Positions 24,201 through 36,437 of a stretch of DNA of 64,000 nucleotides are shown here, piece after piece. This stretch comes from Lingula anatina. Lineage: Eukaryota > Brachiopoda > Lingulata > Lingulida > Lingulidae. The notes under the pieces were generated by a model. It made no database searches and had not been told where the DNA came from. It saw only the letters and a program-made list of their open reading frames with translations. The position numbers and the translations under genes were made by a program. The DNA lies in NCBI RefSeq assembly GCF_001039355.2, contig NW_019774214.1:521770-585769 (forward strand), in the 5' to 3' direction. Position 1 is the stretch's first letter, and each line of letters opens with the position of its first letter.

Positions 24201-25735
24201 TAAGGACCTTTGAAATAATTACAATATACAATAAAAAGGAAATAAGTTTAGAAAGCTTACTTCGGGTCAGCCCGATGCTTGTTCGAAAGAAAGAGATAGA
24301 TATCGCGCCGCGACTCCCTTTATTAAACCTTCGTGTGTTTGTGTAAAAGTGTGAAAGACAGGCAACGGTCTTGAGTCGCTGTTGATATTGTTCGCGATTA
24401 ATATTGAAGTATACCTCCTTCGCCTGCATGTAAACGAGTTACCCCTCCTCATGTGCACTATATTTCTTTTAGGTGGTTGAGACAAGGCGATGAGATCGAT
24501 AAAAGTAGAGGTTAATCTAAACAATTAGATGCGATTTTTGTGAAATGTTTAAATTCTTGAATTTCTAATTTTTAAAATCTTTCATACACGGCCTCATATT
24601 TGTATTACTCTCAGGCCATACTCTTCGATATTATTGTGTTACACGGGACTTCTGGAAACCTGAAGCACAGGGCATTGTGAAACTTAATTCGCTACGGAGT
24701 CTTGTTATCCTTCATGCAGTTTTATAGCTGGGATGAACACTGCAAAGTAGAAACAGGCTTTACTTAGCTTTACTTAATATACTTAATATAGTTTAAACAA
24801 AACCAGTCTGCAAGGCTTGCTTTGATTTGGCGTTAACCTGACACTGGTTTTGAAAGAACAAATATAAATATGTTGGATGGATTAAATCACCGACTTCGTT
24901 ATAATTTAACTAAATGTGTTCATTTACACAGTAACACAGATAATATTTATAAGTTGTCTGTCGTTCAGCACGCATAATAGGCGAGTAGCTAAACAGTGAC
25001 GATGATCACAGTAATTGTATAGGCATCGTTTAAGCTTGTTCGAGAGATAATAACAGTCGCGTTTAACAATAGATAGCGAGCTATAGTAAGACCCCCTCCT
25101 CTTCAACTGATGATTTACACTGTTAATTGACCGTACTTTCATATATTGTATGATCACACAGTCAGACTTTCCGCGGTTGCACGTTGGAGTTAGATTGTCC
25201 TTGCGCCTCTGTCAATGCACCTCATTTAAATTCAATTTTATAATACAAGTATAGTATAAGTAATATATTCTTTCCTTATTCCTCATTCATTATCATTCAT
25301 GTTTTATAAATACTTGAATGCAGTACGTTTATAAATAAATTATACATTTATAAATTAATGCAATAAGAATTTTTTGAGACAGATTGATGCTGACGCTCAT
25401 GCATGTCAATCAAACAAACAATGGGGACCTTCTGGCTGATGTATCCTGCTGTTAATTACACCTAGTTACAGCGGATTGTCGCGCTGGACCACAGAAACCG
25501 GCGTCATGGGGTTCACTCGTCTTAAGTATTTGTGTTATTCCACCTAAGCTATTGTGTTTGTGCGTTCGAATTTTGAAGGGATTTATACGGCCCTCCATTG
25601 TTTGTCCGCCCCCTTCTATTCACAAGATAGGGATTAAAACATTTCGAACGTTGTTACACCGGTGTACAACGGAAACAAAATTATTACTACCACTGTATAA
25701 ATGCTACACATATTGTCCCCGAACCCAATCTACAA
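24200..25735. other. Unassigned 1.5 kb
   Basis: No repeat partner, conserved frame or gene signal was recognised. Small minus-strand ORFs (24187-24524, 24924-25157) lack motifs. GC is locally higher near 24260-24450 and 25430-25520. Confidence 0.4.
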
Positions 25736-26282
25736 ACGACAAGGAAAGTTAGGACCTAGGATTGAGCAAATCAAGATAAAATATTTCTGGAGTATTTTTA
25801 GGCTCGTCATATTCTATAAAATTGCTTTTGAATCACTTGAATGGTTTCAGAAATGTTATTTAAATGAAAATTAAATGTTGTTAGTTTATTGATACAGCAT
25901 TCCAATCGACGCGTAAGATTCATATAATCTTGAATTTGATAGAACGTTGGAAGAAAATGATTCAATTATTTAGCCTTTGAGGGTTTTGTGTTCAACGTTC
26001 ACCACAATCACTTCATTGGATATGTGACGTCTTTGCTATTTCCATTATATTTTACCTGAGCTCCCAAACATTAAGTAAAATCTTCAAAAGAAACGAAATA
26101 CAATGCTAAAAGCAGAAAAGGCAACATATTGTCGCTAAAAGTAATTTTAGCTATTCGTTATTCATAAAAGAGTGAGGAGGACAGATAACTGATATGGCTT
26201 GGTATGAAACAACTTTGTAATTTTAATTGTATTTGAAAATGCAAACAATAATGAAAGCTAGGACTAAGAATTGTGCAAATCA
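25735..26282 (+). repeat. R1 partial copy (+), interrupted by LINE
   Basis: Carries 'ggagtatttttaggctcgtc', 'atatgtgacgtctttgctat' and a second 'gtgcaaatcaagaagtggaa' module. The L1-like LINE begins directly after this, at the same R1 position as the LINE at 46224-46936. Confidence 0.7.
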
Positions 26283-27395
26283 AGAAGTGGAAGATCAAAA
26301 ATGGATTTATGGCAGGTAAATATATTAGGGAGAATACACAAATTATTTTCGATTTACTCAAATATTGTGAGGTACCTTTTCTGTTAATGCAAATTGATTT
26401 CGCTAAGACTTTGCATTCGATTGATTGGGGATTTAAATATTGAAAGCTTTGAATTATTTGGTTTTGGAGAATCTATAATAAAATGAATAAAGCTTTTCCT
26501 AAAAGACCCGTCTTCGTGTGTCCTGTTTAACGGTTTTGCTTCCTCTTTTTCATTTTTTTCTAGAGGTTGTCAAGTTGACCTCGTTTCCCCTTGATTTTTA
26601 TACTATGTGCTGAGATACTTAGTATTATGTTAAAAAGTGAAGAAAAAATAAAAAGGCATAAACATAAATAACCAAACTTTTATTTTCTCCCAATATTCTG
26701 ATGATACTGATATTATGCTGAATGGAACTGCAAAAAGGTCAAGAAATACAATAAGGGTTTTTAAAGAATTCTCACAAATTCCTGGACTTCGTATGAACAA
26801 TATAAAAATTAACTGCTTTTAAAGCAAGAAACATTTACAAGAAACCGTGTGTAAAGAGATGAATCTTGATTAGAAAGAACCTTTTTTTAGAATCCTTGGA
26901 ATAGAATTATAGACGAATTTACATTAAATGGTGGAGAAAAAATATGAAGATAAAATTTTAGACATGAACAGAACTATGAACAGTCTGTCTTGTCAATCCC
27001 TGACAGTCTTGGGAGAAATATTGCTTTCAAAACTCTTATTCTCGTTAAATTACTCAAATATTACCTACTTTGTCAATACTAAATAAAAACATAGACAAAA
27101 TACAAAAAAGTGTATCAAATTTTCATGAAATGGAAAAATTGATAGGGTAAAACGTGATGTAGAATGACACAATCTTACTCAAATGGGGGTATAAAAGTTC
27201 CCGACGTTAAAATATATATTGATTCCCTAAAAATTGCATGGGTCAGGAGAATCATGCACAAAAACTTAAAATGGTCTTATTTTTTCCTTAGTCTCATCAC
27301 TCGAGGTAAGGGTGTACTCTGGTCTGAAATTATACCACTGCAAGAAAAAAAATACAGTACCTTTTTTCACCCTTTATTTAGAATTTAAGCAAAGC
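26283..27395 (+). pseudogene. L1/Tx1-like non-LTR reverse transcriptase, degenerate
   Basis: Reading across frameshifts, the plus strand shows N-G-F-M-A-G-K-Y-I-R-E-N-T-Q, then M-Q-I-D-F-A-K (palm motif A region), R-G-C-x-x-x-D-L-V-S-P (RQGDPLSP block), Y-S-D-D-T-D-I-M-L in place of the catalytic Y-A-D-D, and the S-N-G-G-I-K-V-P-D block near 27180. Endonuclease and the first part of the polymerase are missing (5' truncation). Several stops make it dead. The order and spacing fit L1-clade elements. It lies downstream of gene B, between R1 and gene B's 3' side. Confidence 0.85.
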
Positions 27396-27399
27396 TAAG

Positions 27400-28200
27400 A
27401 GACATAATTGATATAAAGCTCATAATTATACATCGTTTTTTTTGCATATTTGGCTCATGTCAGTTGTAATCCGTTAAATTCTACAATTATTTCCTCAAAC
27501 ATTTAAACAAATGGTTAAATTGGACGTATGTTTGACTTTCAATCCCTCTCAAATATATTTTATTTGAAAATTAATAAAGTCCGCTAGGATTAAAAATGCA
27601 TAATGAAAACTGAATTGGATTCTGCTTAACAATGAATAATGTCTAATTTAATTTTATGCCCAATTTTTTACAATCAGAATAAAATACACCATGAAAAGTT
27701 AAAAGAACCCATCCACAGTAAAAAATTAAAACATCATACGTATAGGAACCAAAAAATACAGTTTACATAAACATCTAAACTTAAAATGAGATGAAGCAAA
27801 GCAGCATGATGGAACTGATTAAGGCACCATATACTAATCCTTATTTGTCATTTCACTCATTTCTGGTATTTGTTATCTGCAATTAACATCTCTAAATATG
27901 TATTTCAAAACATAAATATTCCCAGCATTCTGATTTGTTAAATGTGAATTTTGGTTAAATTTCCATCTCCACATATTATTTAAGACAGTATTAACGTCTA
28001 CGTTTAATTAAAAACACTTTCAAAGGACGAAAAAATAATGCACAACCACAACATGTCTTTACAAAAATTCTGACCTTAAGCACCCTGTCTACTGTTTAAA
28101 TTAAATAAATACACTAAAAGGTCAACGAAATATTTACCTAAACAAGCTTCTAAATGGAAAGCTAAGTAAACTGAAGTCTAAACCATGCATATACAATAAG
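27400..28200. other. Unassigned AT-rich stretch
   Basis: No gene signal was recognised. Part may be the LINE 3'UTR, but no paired target-site duplication was found around the element. Confidence 0.35.
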
Positions 28201-28204
28201 CAAT

Positions 28205-28519
28205 ACTTGAAATTAAGAAAGATAAGTGAAACATCAGTATGCGTTCCCCATTTTCAGTCCTTATTGTTTGCATTCTTTTGTAATTCAGCCAACTGACAAT
28301 AAGTTTAATAAAGTAAATTCCTTACCATATAGCCCAATTATCAATAATTTTAATTTAAAAGAGAGAAGTGAAATTGCAGTGTGCGTTTCCAATTTTCAGA
28401 ACTCATTGTCCGTATTCTTATTGATTTCAGTCCGGTTTATTCTCTGAGCTAATCTTCGTGTTTTGTTTGTCCGAATTCAAGTCTCGTTTATCCTTGTCAC
28501 TGTCTGTGTTTCTTTTACA
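28205..28519 (-). other. Gene B 3'UTR with a conserved, internally repeated block
   Basis: On the minus strand, 'ggacaatgagttctgaaaat' then 'ctgcaatttcacttct' and 'attattgataattgggct' match the gene C 3'UTR ('ggacaatgagtactgaaaat', 'ctgcaatttcactttt', 'attattgattattgggtt'). A second, looser copy follows toward 28240 ('aataaggactgaaaatgggg'). Conservation outside the coding part supports recent common origin of B and C and may mark a 3'UTR signal. Confidence 0.6.
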
Positions 28520-28912
28520 TTATGGGTCTAAGAGAGGTGCCCATGACGGAGGTATGGGTGTATTTAAGGCAACAATGTCGTTAGCCGGAAAGCCATCGTA
28601 GTCTCCGCATATTCCACGTACTCCTAAGGCAGGGGCGGAGTGTATGCCTCCCAACTCTATCACAACACTGTGCAGAAAGACATTGACCGTCATTGGAACT
28701 CCAGGGCAGTCTATCGTGAACCCTCCTTTAGGACCAGGCCCGATGGCAATACCAGCGGGCACCGGGAATGGGAATGGAACCCAAACCCCTGGAGCGACCC
28801 AATGCTGGAAGAAAAATACAAAAAAATAATGACAGTGCTGGATGGTAACTATTGGTGGAAAACTGGCCGGATTTTAACCCAGTCGTCGAACATCATGTGG
28901 CAGCAACAAAAC

Positions 28913-28952
<40 letters not shown>

Positions 28953-30096
28953 ACAATGAAGTTTTTAAAACACGTTTATTAATTTATGAGAATTATAAAT
29001 AGTGTGCACTTGTTGAGATGGCAAATCTCTATAAGCATTATGCTACAATGAACTAGGTGTTGTGAAAATTTTGAAGGCTGACAGTTAGTTAAACAAAGAT
29101 TATAACCATGGCTGTGCATTGCTTACTGTAAATTTTTTCGAGAGAGAGAGTGAGAGAAATGGGAAAGAGAATCGACAGTTGAAAACTGCTCTGCAGGAAT
29201 ACTGACCAACAAGCGTACAGTTCCTGTAGGTCCCAATACAGCACTAAATCTCTCCACTCCACACCTCATGTAGACTTCTTTGATGCGCGTTTTTGGTCCT
29301 CCGTTAAAGAGGTCCTGTGTTGTAACCACATACCAATCAAGCCTTGTCCAAGGCATTACCATGATGCCCAAACATGGTACGCCAAATTTGATAACAGGAG
29401 TGTTAAAAGCGAATGTTCTGCCGTCAAAAGTACTGTAGCGAACATCACCTCGTGCCCCACAAGTGGCATCCGGAACTAAGTGAACAGAAAATTTCAAATT
29501 TGAGTACATGGCCTCAAAAGTGTCAAATAGTTTAAAGCGCTTCACACACATTCTGTTGCCTAAAAGAGTTTGAAAATTAACCTGCCAACTTATTCATACA
29601 GACTTTCAGAGTTTAATGAATGATCGTAGCCTTTGAAGTCTCGGGTAAATGTAAGACAACAAATGTTTGTCCTCTTATTACAAGGGTTAACTTAGAAGTG
29701 ATTGCAATTATAAAAAAATTAAATGATTAAATTATCATTTACATCCTTTGATAATTTTGTATTTCAACGTAACCGACAACGACAACTTTCGGTTGCTATC
29801 GATAAATAGCAACATATATTTTGGTGTCGCAATTGCGCCGAATGTTATATAAACAAGGGTAGGCTTTAAAATATATTCGCACGTTGCGTATCTCGTCCGC
29901 AATCAATTGCCATCTGGTATTAAGATTGCCATTCCTACTTACGAGGAGCTCCGCGTGGCAGAGGCTTCGGGACCACGCCTGCCCATAGAATTAGCCTAGC
30001 TTCGATTCCAACGGGAGTGAGAGATTGGGCCGTCGTACTTGGCCAAACAGACACCAGCAGCATGAAGACAGCCAGGGAAATAAGATGTTGATCCAT
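28520..30096 (-). CDS. Gene B: secreted single-VWD-like-module protein, 3 coding exons (235 aa)
   Basis: Minus-strand exons 30096-29943, 29475-29207 and 28804-28520 join in frame (phase 1, then phase 0). Donors are gtaagt and gtcagt; acceptors are cacttag and ttccag. Residues 1-23 form a signal peptide (M-D-Q-H-L-I-S-L, then a hydrophobic core). The linker is Pro-rich. The VWD-like module begins at C57-G-A-R-G-D-V-R-Y with T-F-D-G-R-T-F-A-F-N-T-P, closest of the three to the canonical motif, and ends with G205-I-C-G-D-Y-D-G-F-P-A-N-D. Cys of the 'Y-M-R-C' and 'I-D-C' positions are shared with gene C. The exon 2 donor (gtcagt) is the least certain boundary; it is chosen because it keeps phase and aligns with gene C. 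Intron 2 holds a poly(A) run and a LINE tail. Extracellular role inferred, partner unknown. Confidence 0.85.
28915..29100 (-). repeat. LINE 3'UTR-like fragment and poly(A) run in gene B intron 2
   Basis: Poly(A) (about 28915-28948) followed by sequence resembling 22560-22740: 'ttattaattta'/'ttattagttta', 'ataaatagt', 'gagatggcaa'. Probably a short 3' fragment of the LINE family at 22.8 and 59 kb, or an independent copy of its tail. Confidence 0.5.
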
Positions 30097-30138
30097 GATG
30101 TCGGTATGCAGTTGTCTCAGCAATTGTCGTTGTAGAGA

Positions 30139-30146
30139 TTTTTATA
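30139..30146 (-). promoter_or_regulatory. TATA box of gene B
   Basis: 'tataaaaa' on the minus strand lies 43-50 bp before the ATG. The leader that follows matches the gene C leader closely (shared 'ttgctgaga'/'ctgctgaga' and 'ccgacatcatggatc'), so both the box and the start codon are conserved in the paralogue. Confidence 0.7.
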
Positions 30147-30159
30147 GATCTCATGTTCA

Positions 30160-30610
30160 TTAAAGTTTCATCACGGCGGAACAGAAACTACAAACTGCCA
30201 ATTAACGTTTTGATAGATGTTGACGTCATTGATTTCTTTCCGTTATTAATTTTTGAACGTCCCTGTCTTACGTTTTCAAATGTCTGTAAAATCTGGAAAA
30301 GACTTCAATTAAGAATTTTATTTTTGAATTGTTCTTTATTATCCGTACATGAGTCAAATCAATTTAAAGATGATTCTGACTACTAAGTCATACAAATAAA
30401 AACACAAGATTTACAGACTTGCATCCAGTCATATTCTACAATTAAAATCTAAAGATTAGATTTTCACTGACGTATCACCTCAACTGTATCTCCCGCCTCT
30501 TTATTCTGATTATTATTATTATTATCATTATTATTATTATTTATCTGATGTTAACCAATTTCGATGTGAAGGGAGCGGATGTCCGCCATAATGTCCACCA
30601 TAATGCATGT
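30160..30610. other. Gene B upstream region
   Basis: AT-rich, with an ATT microsatellite at about 30508-30543. No further gene or regulatory motif could be supported. Confidence 0.4.
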
Positions 30611-30619
30611 CTGTAGGCA

Positions 30620-33440
30620 TGGTAGTGCCACCGTATTTTACCTCAGCTCCTAAACACTAATTAAAATATTAAGATAAAACAATACATTGACAAAAACAGA
30701 AATAGCAACACATGACCTTTGGAAGTACAGTTTTCTACTCGAGAATCATGAAAGAGTGACTGAGAAATGGGAAAATAATTGAATAGCAACGTATTTCTGT
30801 CAGTAACTCGGACTTTGACATCAAAAATGATATTATCCCTGGTCGAGGGAATAAGATCATTACTAAAGAAAGAGAAAACAAAAATGCTGCTAGAGTATTT
30901 ATAGGTTCGTCATATTCTAAACTATCTTAGTGGTTTAAAAAACACTATGTTGATGCCAGTAACAGAATTTTAATGAAAATTAAATACTGAATTTCTATAA
31001 ATGCAGCATTTCATTTTACACGAAGGATACATAAAATGTCGAATTTAATAGACCGTGGGGAAAGTCCTTTAATAATTTTGGCCTTGAAAGTTTTATGTTC
31101 AAAGCATGCGGCAAAGAGATGCTTTCAGCTGGCTTAAACATTTCATTAAATATGCGACTTCTTTCATATTGTCATCATATATACCGTAGCTATCAAACAC
31201 CACTAATTAAAATCTTCATATAAAACATTTCAGAGTACACTGACAAAAACAGAAATGGCAACATATGGCAGTTGATAGCTAGAGTTTGCTACTCGTGAAT
31301 TATGATGGAGTGACGGGGGAATGGGAAAATAAGTTACTCGCAACACGCTTCCTTCCATACCTCAAACAACACCATGAAATAGCTTGAACAAATATTTGGT
31401 CAGAAATTGAAACAAAAGACATGATTGAGAACAAAATTTATATTAAAAAAGCAAATTTCTTTAGTGTACCTGCTACCCTTGTACTGATTTTTATTCTTAC
31501 AGAGAGACTGGGGGTGGGAAGAATAGAACCATTACATATAATACTAGTGTCCTGACTCTATATAGTCAAGTGGCTGCAAGTAAGCTATATTGCTTTTTAC
31601 CTGCATTTTTTTTTATTTTTGTCAATTTCAAAAATATTAATTAACGAATTACATAGTAGCACTGCATGCACTGTGTCAATTTCATAGTCTTATTTAGCTT
31701 CATGGTTACATGCTTGGTTACATTAGTGTGCTCATTCCTAGTCCCAAAGATGGTAGAAAAGATTGGTCTGACCCCCACCAATCCTGACTTGGTGTTTGCA
31801 GGGGGTAGGGGTTGAAGGGTATCCGGAATGAAAGTATTTTTCTTTGATGCCCTACATGCGCTGATGAAAATTACATTAAATCTGTGTAATTCAACGTGCA
31901 AAAGAATGAGGGGCGCGTTCTAACATTATGACACAATTTACGTTACTTTCAAAACAATATTTGATACTCTCCCAATCTATTGAGCTTGCATTATGGCGAA
32001 ATATAAGGACATTTGACGTATCAGTATTACATTTATTGTCCCAAACCCAATCTACTCAGGTTGCTGAATTATTTGGAGCTGTCACATTTTTCTACCAGGC
32101 ATTTTCAAAAATACAAAACGTAAAATGAAGTTGTGTCAATGGAATAGTGTGACTTACTTATTCCTAATGAATCAATAAAGTAATACTACATTCACACGTG
32201 ACTTGATGAATCTACGAGGTGAACAAAACCACAGTTTTCAGTCCAACTTATCAGCAACATACAAACACGAGTTGCTTCTCCAGTATTAGTAAATTTCTCT
32301 TTCACTACAAATGCATGTAGGTTAACACGGTAACAGATAATGAATATGGCTTGATTTGAAGAAACGTTGTAATTTTAATTGTATTTGAAAATACAAACGA
32401 TAATGAATGTTAGGACTTAGGATTGTGCAAATCAAGAGGTGAAGATAGATGTAGAAAGACAGGGGAAGTTCAATGATCAATTTGAAATCCTAGAGTCTAA
32501 GTATAAATAACAATATTTCTGGAGTATTTATAGGCTCGACATTTTCTAAAGAAGCATATTGCTTTTAAATCACTTAAATAGTTTCAGAAAAATGATTTAT
32601 ACGCTGATTTCTCATAAATGCAGAGCTCCATTTGACACGTAAGATACATTTAATCTCGAATTTGCTTTAACGCTGTAAAATTTATATAATCTTTTAGGTT
32701 TTGTGAGGGTTTTATGGCCAACGTTTACCACAAAGAAAGCTTTCTGGCTCAATTACTTCATTTAATATGCGACGTCTTTGCTATTGCCATCATATTTTAC
32801 CTCAGCCCCTAAACACTAATTAAAAACTTCAGAAGAAACGCAATGCAATGACTAAAACAGAAATGGCAACATATGGTCGTGAAAGTAAATTTAGCCCGTG
32901 AATCATAACAGAGTGACTGAGGAGTTGGTAAATAATTTACTCGCAACGCAGATCTTTCAATAGCTCAGACAACACCATGAAACAGCATGATCAAATTTGG
33001 ACAGTAATCGAAACAAAGAGGCATGATTAAAATAAAATAGAAATTAGACAAATAAAATTCGTTCGATGTACCTGCTACCTTTGTACTGATTTTTATTCTC
33101 CAACAAACTATTTAGCTACAGATAGACATAACTTTTGCTGACTCGTCACATCATAACTTTTAGGATGATGAGTCTTATTGAATATTTGATGTATAATTTT
33201 TATTGCTAAGGCCATTACATTTAATTTGCTACATTGCTTTTATTGTTAAAATGATTAGGATAGCGGGGTTATATAATAAAAGCGGCCTTGTTTGGCCAAA
33301 TCACGAACAATTGATATTCTTTGTTGCCTTCTTTCTTGTTATGAATGGGACTATGAAAGTTTGTGGTACACTGGGATGGAGGAGATGGAGGAGACATAAA
33401 GAGTGTTGTTTTAAAGTCACTTTGTTCTTTTAAACGTTTG
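30620..33440 (+). repeat. R1 copies (+), two partial units
   Basis: A first partial unit (30620-31500) carries 'ttacctcagctcctaaacac', 'ggttcgtcatattctaaa' and 'atatgcgacttctttc'. A second (31550-33440) starts at the tRNA-like head 'gtcaagtggctgcaagt', then 'gtttgcagggggtaggggt', 'caatctactcagg', 'gttttcagtccaac', 'ggagtatttataggctcga', 'atatgcgacgtctttgctat', 'acagcatga' and the 3' 'tttagctacagatag'. ORFs here (31641-31901, 31928-32128, 33203-33433) do not stay open in other R1 copies. Confidence 0.8.
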
Positions 33441-33449
33441 CAAACATAT

Positions 33450-33855
33450 GCTTATAATATTTACTGGAAGTTTGGCATCTGATACCGACTTCACTCCCTA
33501 ATAACAAACTGCCTCAGTCACACTGTAAGTGTGACATCTGATCCATACTTCACTCCCTCCTTGACAGTCACGTGTTTGTCACTTTGTACGGGTTCTATAA
33601 TGATACTTTTCTATGTTACCTGCAGCTTATTTCCCCCTCTGATAATGACACTGCCCCTTCTACTTTGCCACGAACATATTCCGTATGTTTTTCCTACTCA
33701 GTTGAAACTGTGTTTTAATACATTTTGGTCTGGTTCGATGCAAGAGTTTATTTAGGTGCTTAGAGTTGAATAAATATTCAAGAATTTAGTTCTCTCCATG
33801 TAAGTAGTTTTAAGCCACTAAGAAAATAATAGTATTGATCACCATATAATTATGC
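33450..33855. other. Unassigned spacer between R1 and a MITE
   Basis: About 400 bp with a duplicated 'ctga(t)ccatacttcactccct'-like phrase (near 33485 and 33540). No gene signal was recognised. Confidence 0.35.
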
Positions 33856-33860
33856 TTTTA

Positions 33861-34038
33861 TACCGGTGTCACAGGAATGAAAGTCCTAGGAATAGAAGTC
33901 CTGGCCCCGGTATGATTACTACAGGTTAGGGTTAGTTGGAGTATTGGGGTTAGTATATGGGACGAATGTCACCTGTACAAAGTAATGGGGCGCGGACTAC
34001 GGTTCCTAGCTGACTTCCATCCCTGTTTCGCCGGCGTA
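33861..34038. mobile_element. Small TIR element (MITE candidate, about 178 bp)
   Basis: The left end 'taccggtgtcacaggaatga' is an imperfect inverted match to the right end ('tacgccggcgaaacagggat' on the minus strand). The interior includes 'ggttagggttag', which looks telomere-like but has fewer than two full units. No ORF. It directly abuts the left inverted arm at 34039. Confidence 0.5.
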
Positions 34039-34345
34039 CCATGAAAATCTGGCTTCCCTAAAAAGTGACTCCCCAGACAGATTTTCATAAATAAACTCTG
34101 ACTCCACCGATGTAATATTGACTCCCCCCAACACACAATACTTCATTAATCTTATTTTATTTGAGTATACGACCTTAATCTTGTAGTATACATAATGGGG
34201 ATACTACGGAACTTTTGTTAGTTTGCAGGTGAAATTTTTCATGAAAAAACGCCAAAATTAAAAATGTGTATTTTACCACCCCAATGAAAAAGTTATTATT
34301 TGATATTTGATGATCATTTCAACATTTTTCTTTTAGTATACTTTA
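34039..34345 (+). repeat. Left inverted arm of a 4-kb block
   Basis: Inverted match, about 300 bp at roughly 70-75% identity by eye, to 37770-38098. Key blocks: 'atgaaaatct', 'gactccccc', 'cttattttatttgagt', 'ttgttagtttgcaggt', 'aaaaagttatt', 'tgatcatttcaaca', 'ccttttagta'-like. The outer end is itself palindromic ('atgaaaatctg' then 'cagattttcat'). Confidence 0.75.
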
Positions 34346-34879
34346 TGAAGAATATATTGGAAATGTTTGAAAGTTTGATGGTAAACTATTGGGTTAAAAA
34401 TGAAATAAAAATCACTAAATATCTTCATTTTCATACCCATGGAATTTAGACTGCCATGAAGAGAAGACCCTATTTTACATTTCAGCAGTATATCATTGTT
34501 TACACATAGTTTGCATATTTTGGTACTATTTAAAAGATTGGTGGTGAAAATTTGGGTCATGAAGAAAATGTTATATTCGGTCACTATATCACTGTATTCC
34601 ACATAACTTGTTTACTTTGTTAGTATTTGGTCGAAATTTTGGTCAAAATTGATAATTTTTAGAAATACTAATACTTGATAATTTTTAGAAATACCTCCGG
34701 CCCATAGTACATAAAAGTAATAATAATAAAAATAATAATACTAATAGTAAAGTCCATGAGAAGTATTAAGGATTATTCATTTTTGTCAGTGATCCAAAAT
34801 TTCTTTTCTTAATAAAAAAGCATAAAATATATAAGCAGCTAGACTAAAGATTAAATTTGTGTTTTTTGTGGTCATTAAT

Positions 34880-35404
34880 CTTTAAAAAAAACTTTCTTTA
34901 GTAGGGTTATTCACTTGCAGATAATTTTCTCTTAATTCTGTATATGCTACAGATGTCATAAAAATGGTATTCGTCTTCAACTTCATAAATATTATATTTT
35001 TACAGATTAAACAGAGTCTATTGCATCTTTCTATACCTCTCCATCTACCGCTCTCAATATTGAGTAGGTGATTTGCGCATCTGAATCTTGCTAGTGAGGT
35101 TCTATGTTTTACATTTTTAACGCTTAATAAGTAACACTCCAGTGTTAACGTACTCTTAAGTAATGAATAAATATCCAGTTTGCTGCTCCTACATATGTCA
35201 CTGTGCCATATTTGGCCAGCATTATCTACTAATCTTTCTCTGAAAACTTTAATAAATAAAACAGAATTTCCCACACCCTGAGCTTCCCAGACATATCCAA
35301 ACCCATATATGTATAACAGCGTTGTAACATCTGTGGCCCTAGTGTGCTTTCCACTTGAATCTAATTTAAATACAGACTTGACATTTAATATGGAAAATTT
35401 TTTT
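34880..35404 (-). pseudogene. LINE polymerase C-terminal part (same element as 36330-37640)
   Basis: The minus strand encodes L-L-Y-I-Y-G-F-G-Y-V-W-E-A-Q-G-V-G-N, then L-V-D-N-A-G-Q-I-W-H-S, L-A-R-F-R-C-A-N-H and I-E-S-G-R-W-R-G-I with C-N-R-L-C-L-I-C. A frameshift follows, then E-D-E-Y-H-F-Y-D-I-C. These are typical of the C-terminal Zn-binding region of one LINE group in marine animals. The ORF is intact over about 125 codons, so decay is moderate. It ends abruptly at 35404, where the captured exon 1 segment begins. Confidence 0.8.
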
Positions 35405-35406
35405 AC

Positions 35407-36322
35407 GGCGAGTTAATCTGTTATATTGGTTGCATCAGCAAGAGTCCCCTCGGAGTTGGGTCGATCTACCTAGACTGATGGTGTCTATGGGAAGGAAGCC
35501 TAAGACCTTTTACCGATTGACTAAAAATGTTTCTCTGTAACTAATAAGAATAATATTCAACGTTCAAAACTTGATTTTCTTGCATACCTGTCATATCAGT
35601 TACTATCAGCTGGCAAAGCAAAATAATGTCCAAGTACAAGGGAAGTATCTTTCGAGCACCTGATGTGGGTATTGTTTGTGTTAATTTCATCAGCTGAGCA
35701 AGGTTTGTGGGAGGTTAAAAGGTTTATACAATACTTATACAATACATTGCACGTGTGATTGCGACGATGGTGCCATGTCAACTTTCATTTAGCTTCATCT
35801 TTCTTGGTGGTGTGTAAATGGGGATACCCTCAGTGTCAGTCGATTTCTGAGAGGGGAGGGAAGACTGTTATGAGTCCGACCTGTTCTGATAGGGGTGAAA
35901 GATGTCAACAATAAAATAAGGATACAAATAAACAATTCAAGATAAAAGAAGGGAAACATGTAGCCAATTCAAACATATAATCCCTAATTGTGATTCCTTT
36001 TCAGACTTCTACAAAGAAGCGTAATGTAATGACGAGCATAAAATAATAAAAAAGGGTGACATAAATATAAATATTCATCCAAACGCTTATTGGTTGTTTC
36101 TGTAATGAAAATTAAATGAGCTCTATAACTATAAACATCCCCACGCCGACAACTGCTGAGATATCTGCTTTCCGACATCATGGATCGACAGCTTATTTCC
36201 CTGGCCGTGGCTATCCTGCTGGTCTCTGTTGGGCCTGCTACGATGGTAGATGCTTCATATTCAATCAGTGAGATTGAATACGAGCTTAACCGTACTGTAC
36301 CAGTAGGACCGCACGTACCACC
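35407..36322 (+). repeat. 916-bp recent duplicate of gene C promoter and exon 1
   Basis: Matches 39099-40014 at an offset of 3692 bp with no difference found by reading, including both non-coding ORF shadows. The first mismatch is at 36323 (g versus a). The left breakpoint falls at 'ggcgagttaatctg', inside a sequence also repeated in gene C intron 1 (about 40428). The segment replaces the reverse-transcriptase core of the surrounding LINE. Confidence 0.95.
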
Positions 36323-36437
36323 GCCTGCTCAGGTACATTCTGTCTCCCTGTTCAATAATACACCCTTTAGTACGTACTCCAGCCAATGGCTTCATGCACT
36401 TCTTATCACTGGCTTCTTAATGCGACAGGTAAACTAG
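36180..36437 (+). pseudogene. Gene C exon 1 copy fused to antisense LINE (85 codons)
   Basis: Identical TATA box (36130-36136), leader and first 48 codons of gene C: signal peptide M-D-R-Q-L-I-S-L, then the V-P-V-G-P-H-V-P-P linker. The frame then runs from P-A-Q-V-H into sequence that is the reverse strand of the LINE and stops at 36437. The exon 1 donor, exons 2 and 3 and the whole VWD-like module are lost. It could still be transcribed and make a short secreted peptide; that is speculation. Confidence 0.8.

Noticed and set aside
33930-33965. Telomere repeat (TTAGGG)n
   Set aside because: Fewer than two full units, inside a small MITE-like element.
35596-35781. Identical minus-strand ORF pair with 39288-39473 (and 35984-36181 with 39676-39873) as genes
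   Set aside because: They are identical because the whole 916-bp segment is a recent copy; they lie in the promoter of gene C on the opposite strand, with no coding signature.
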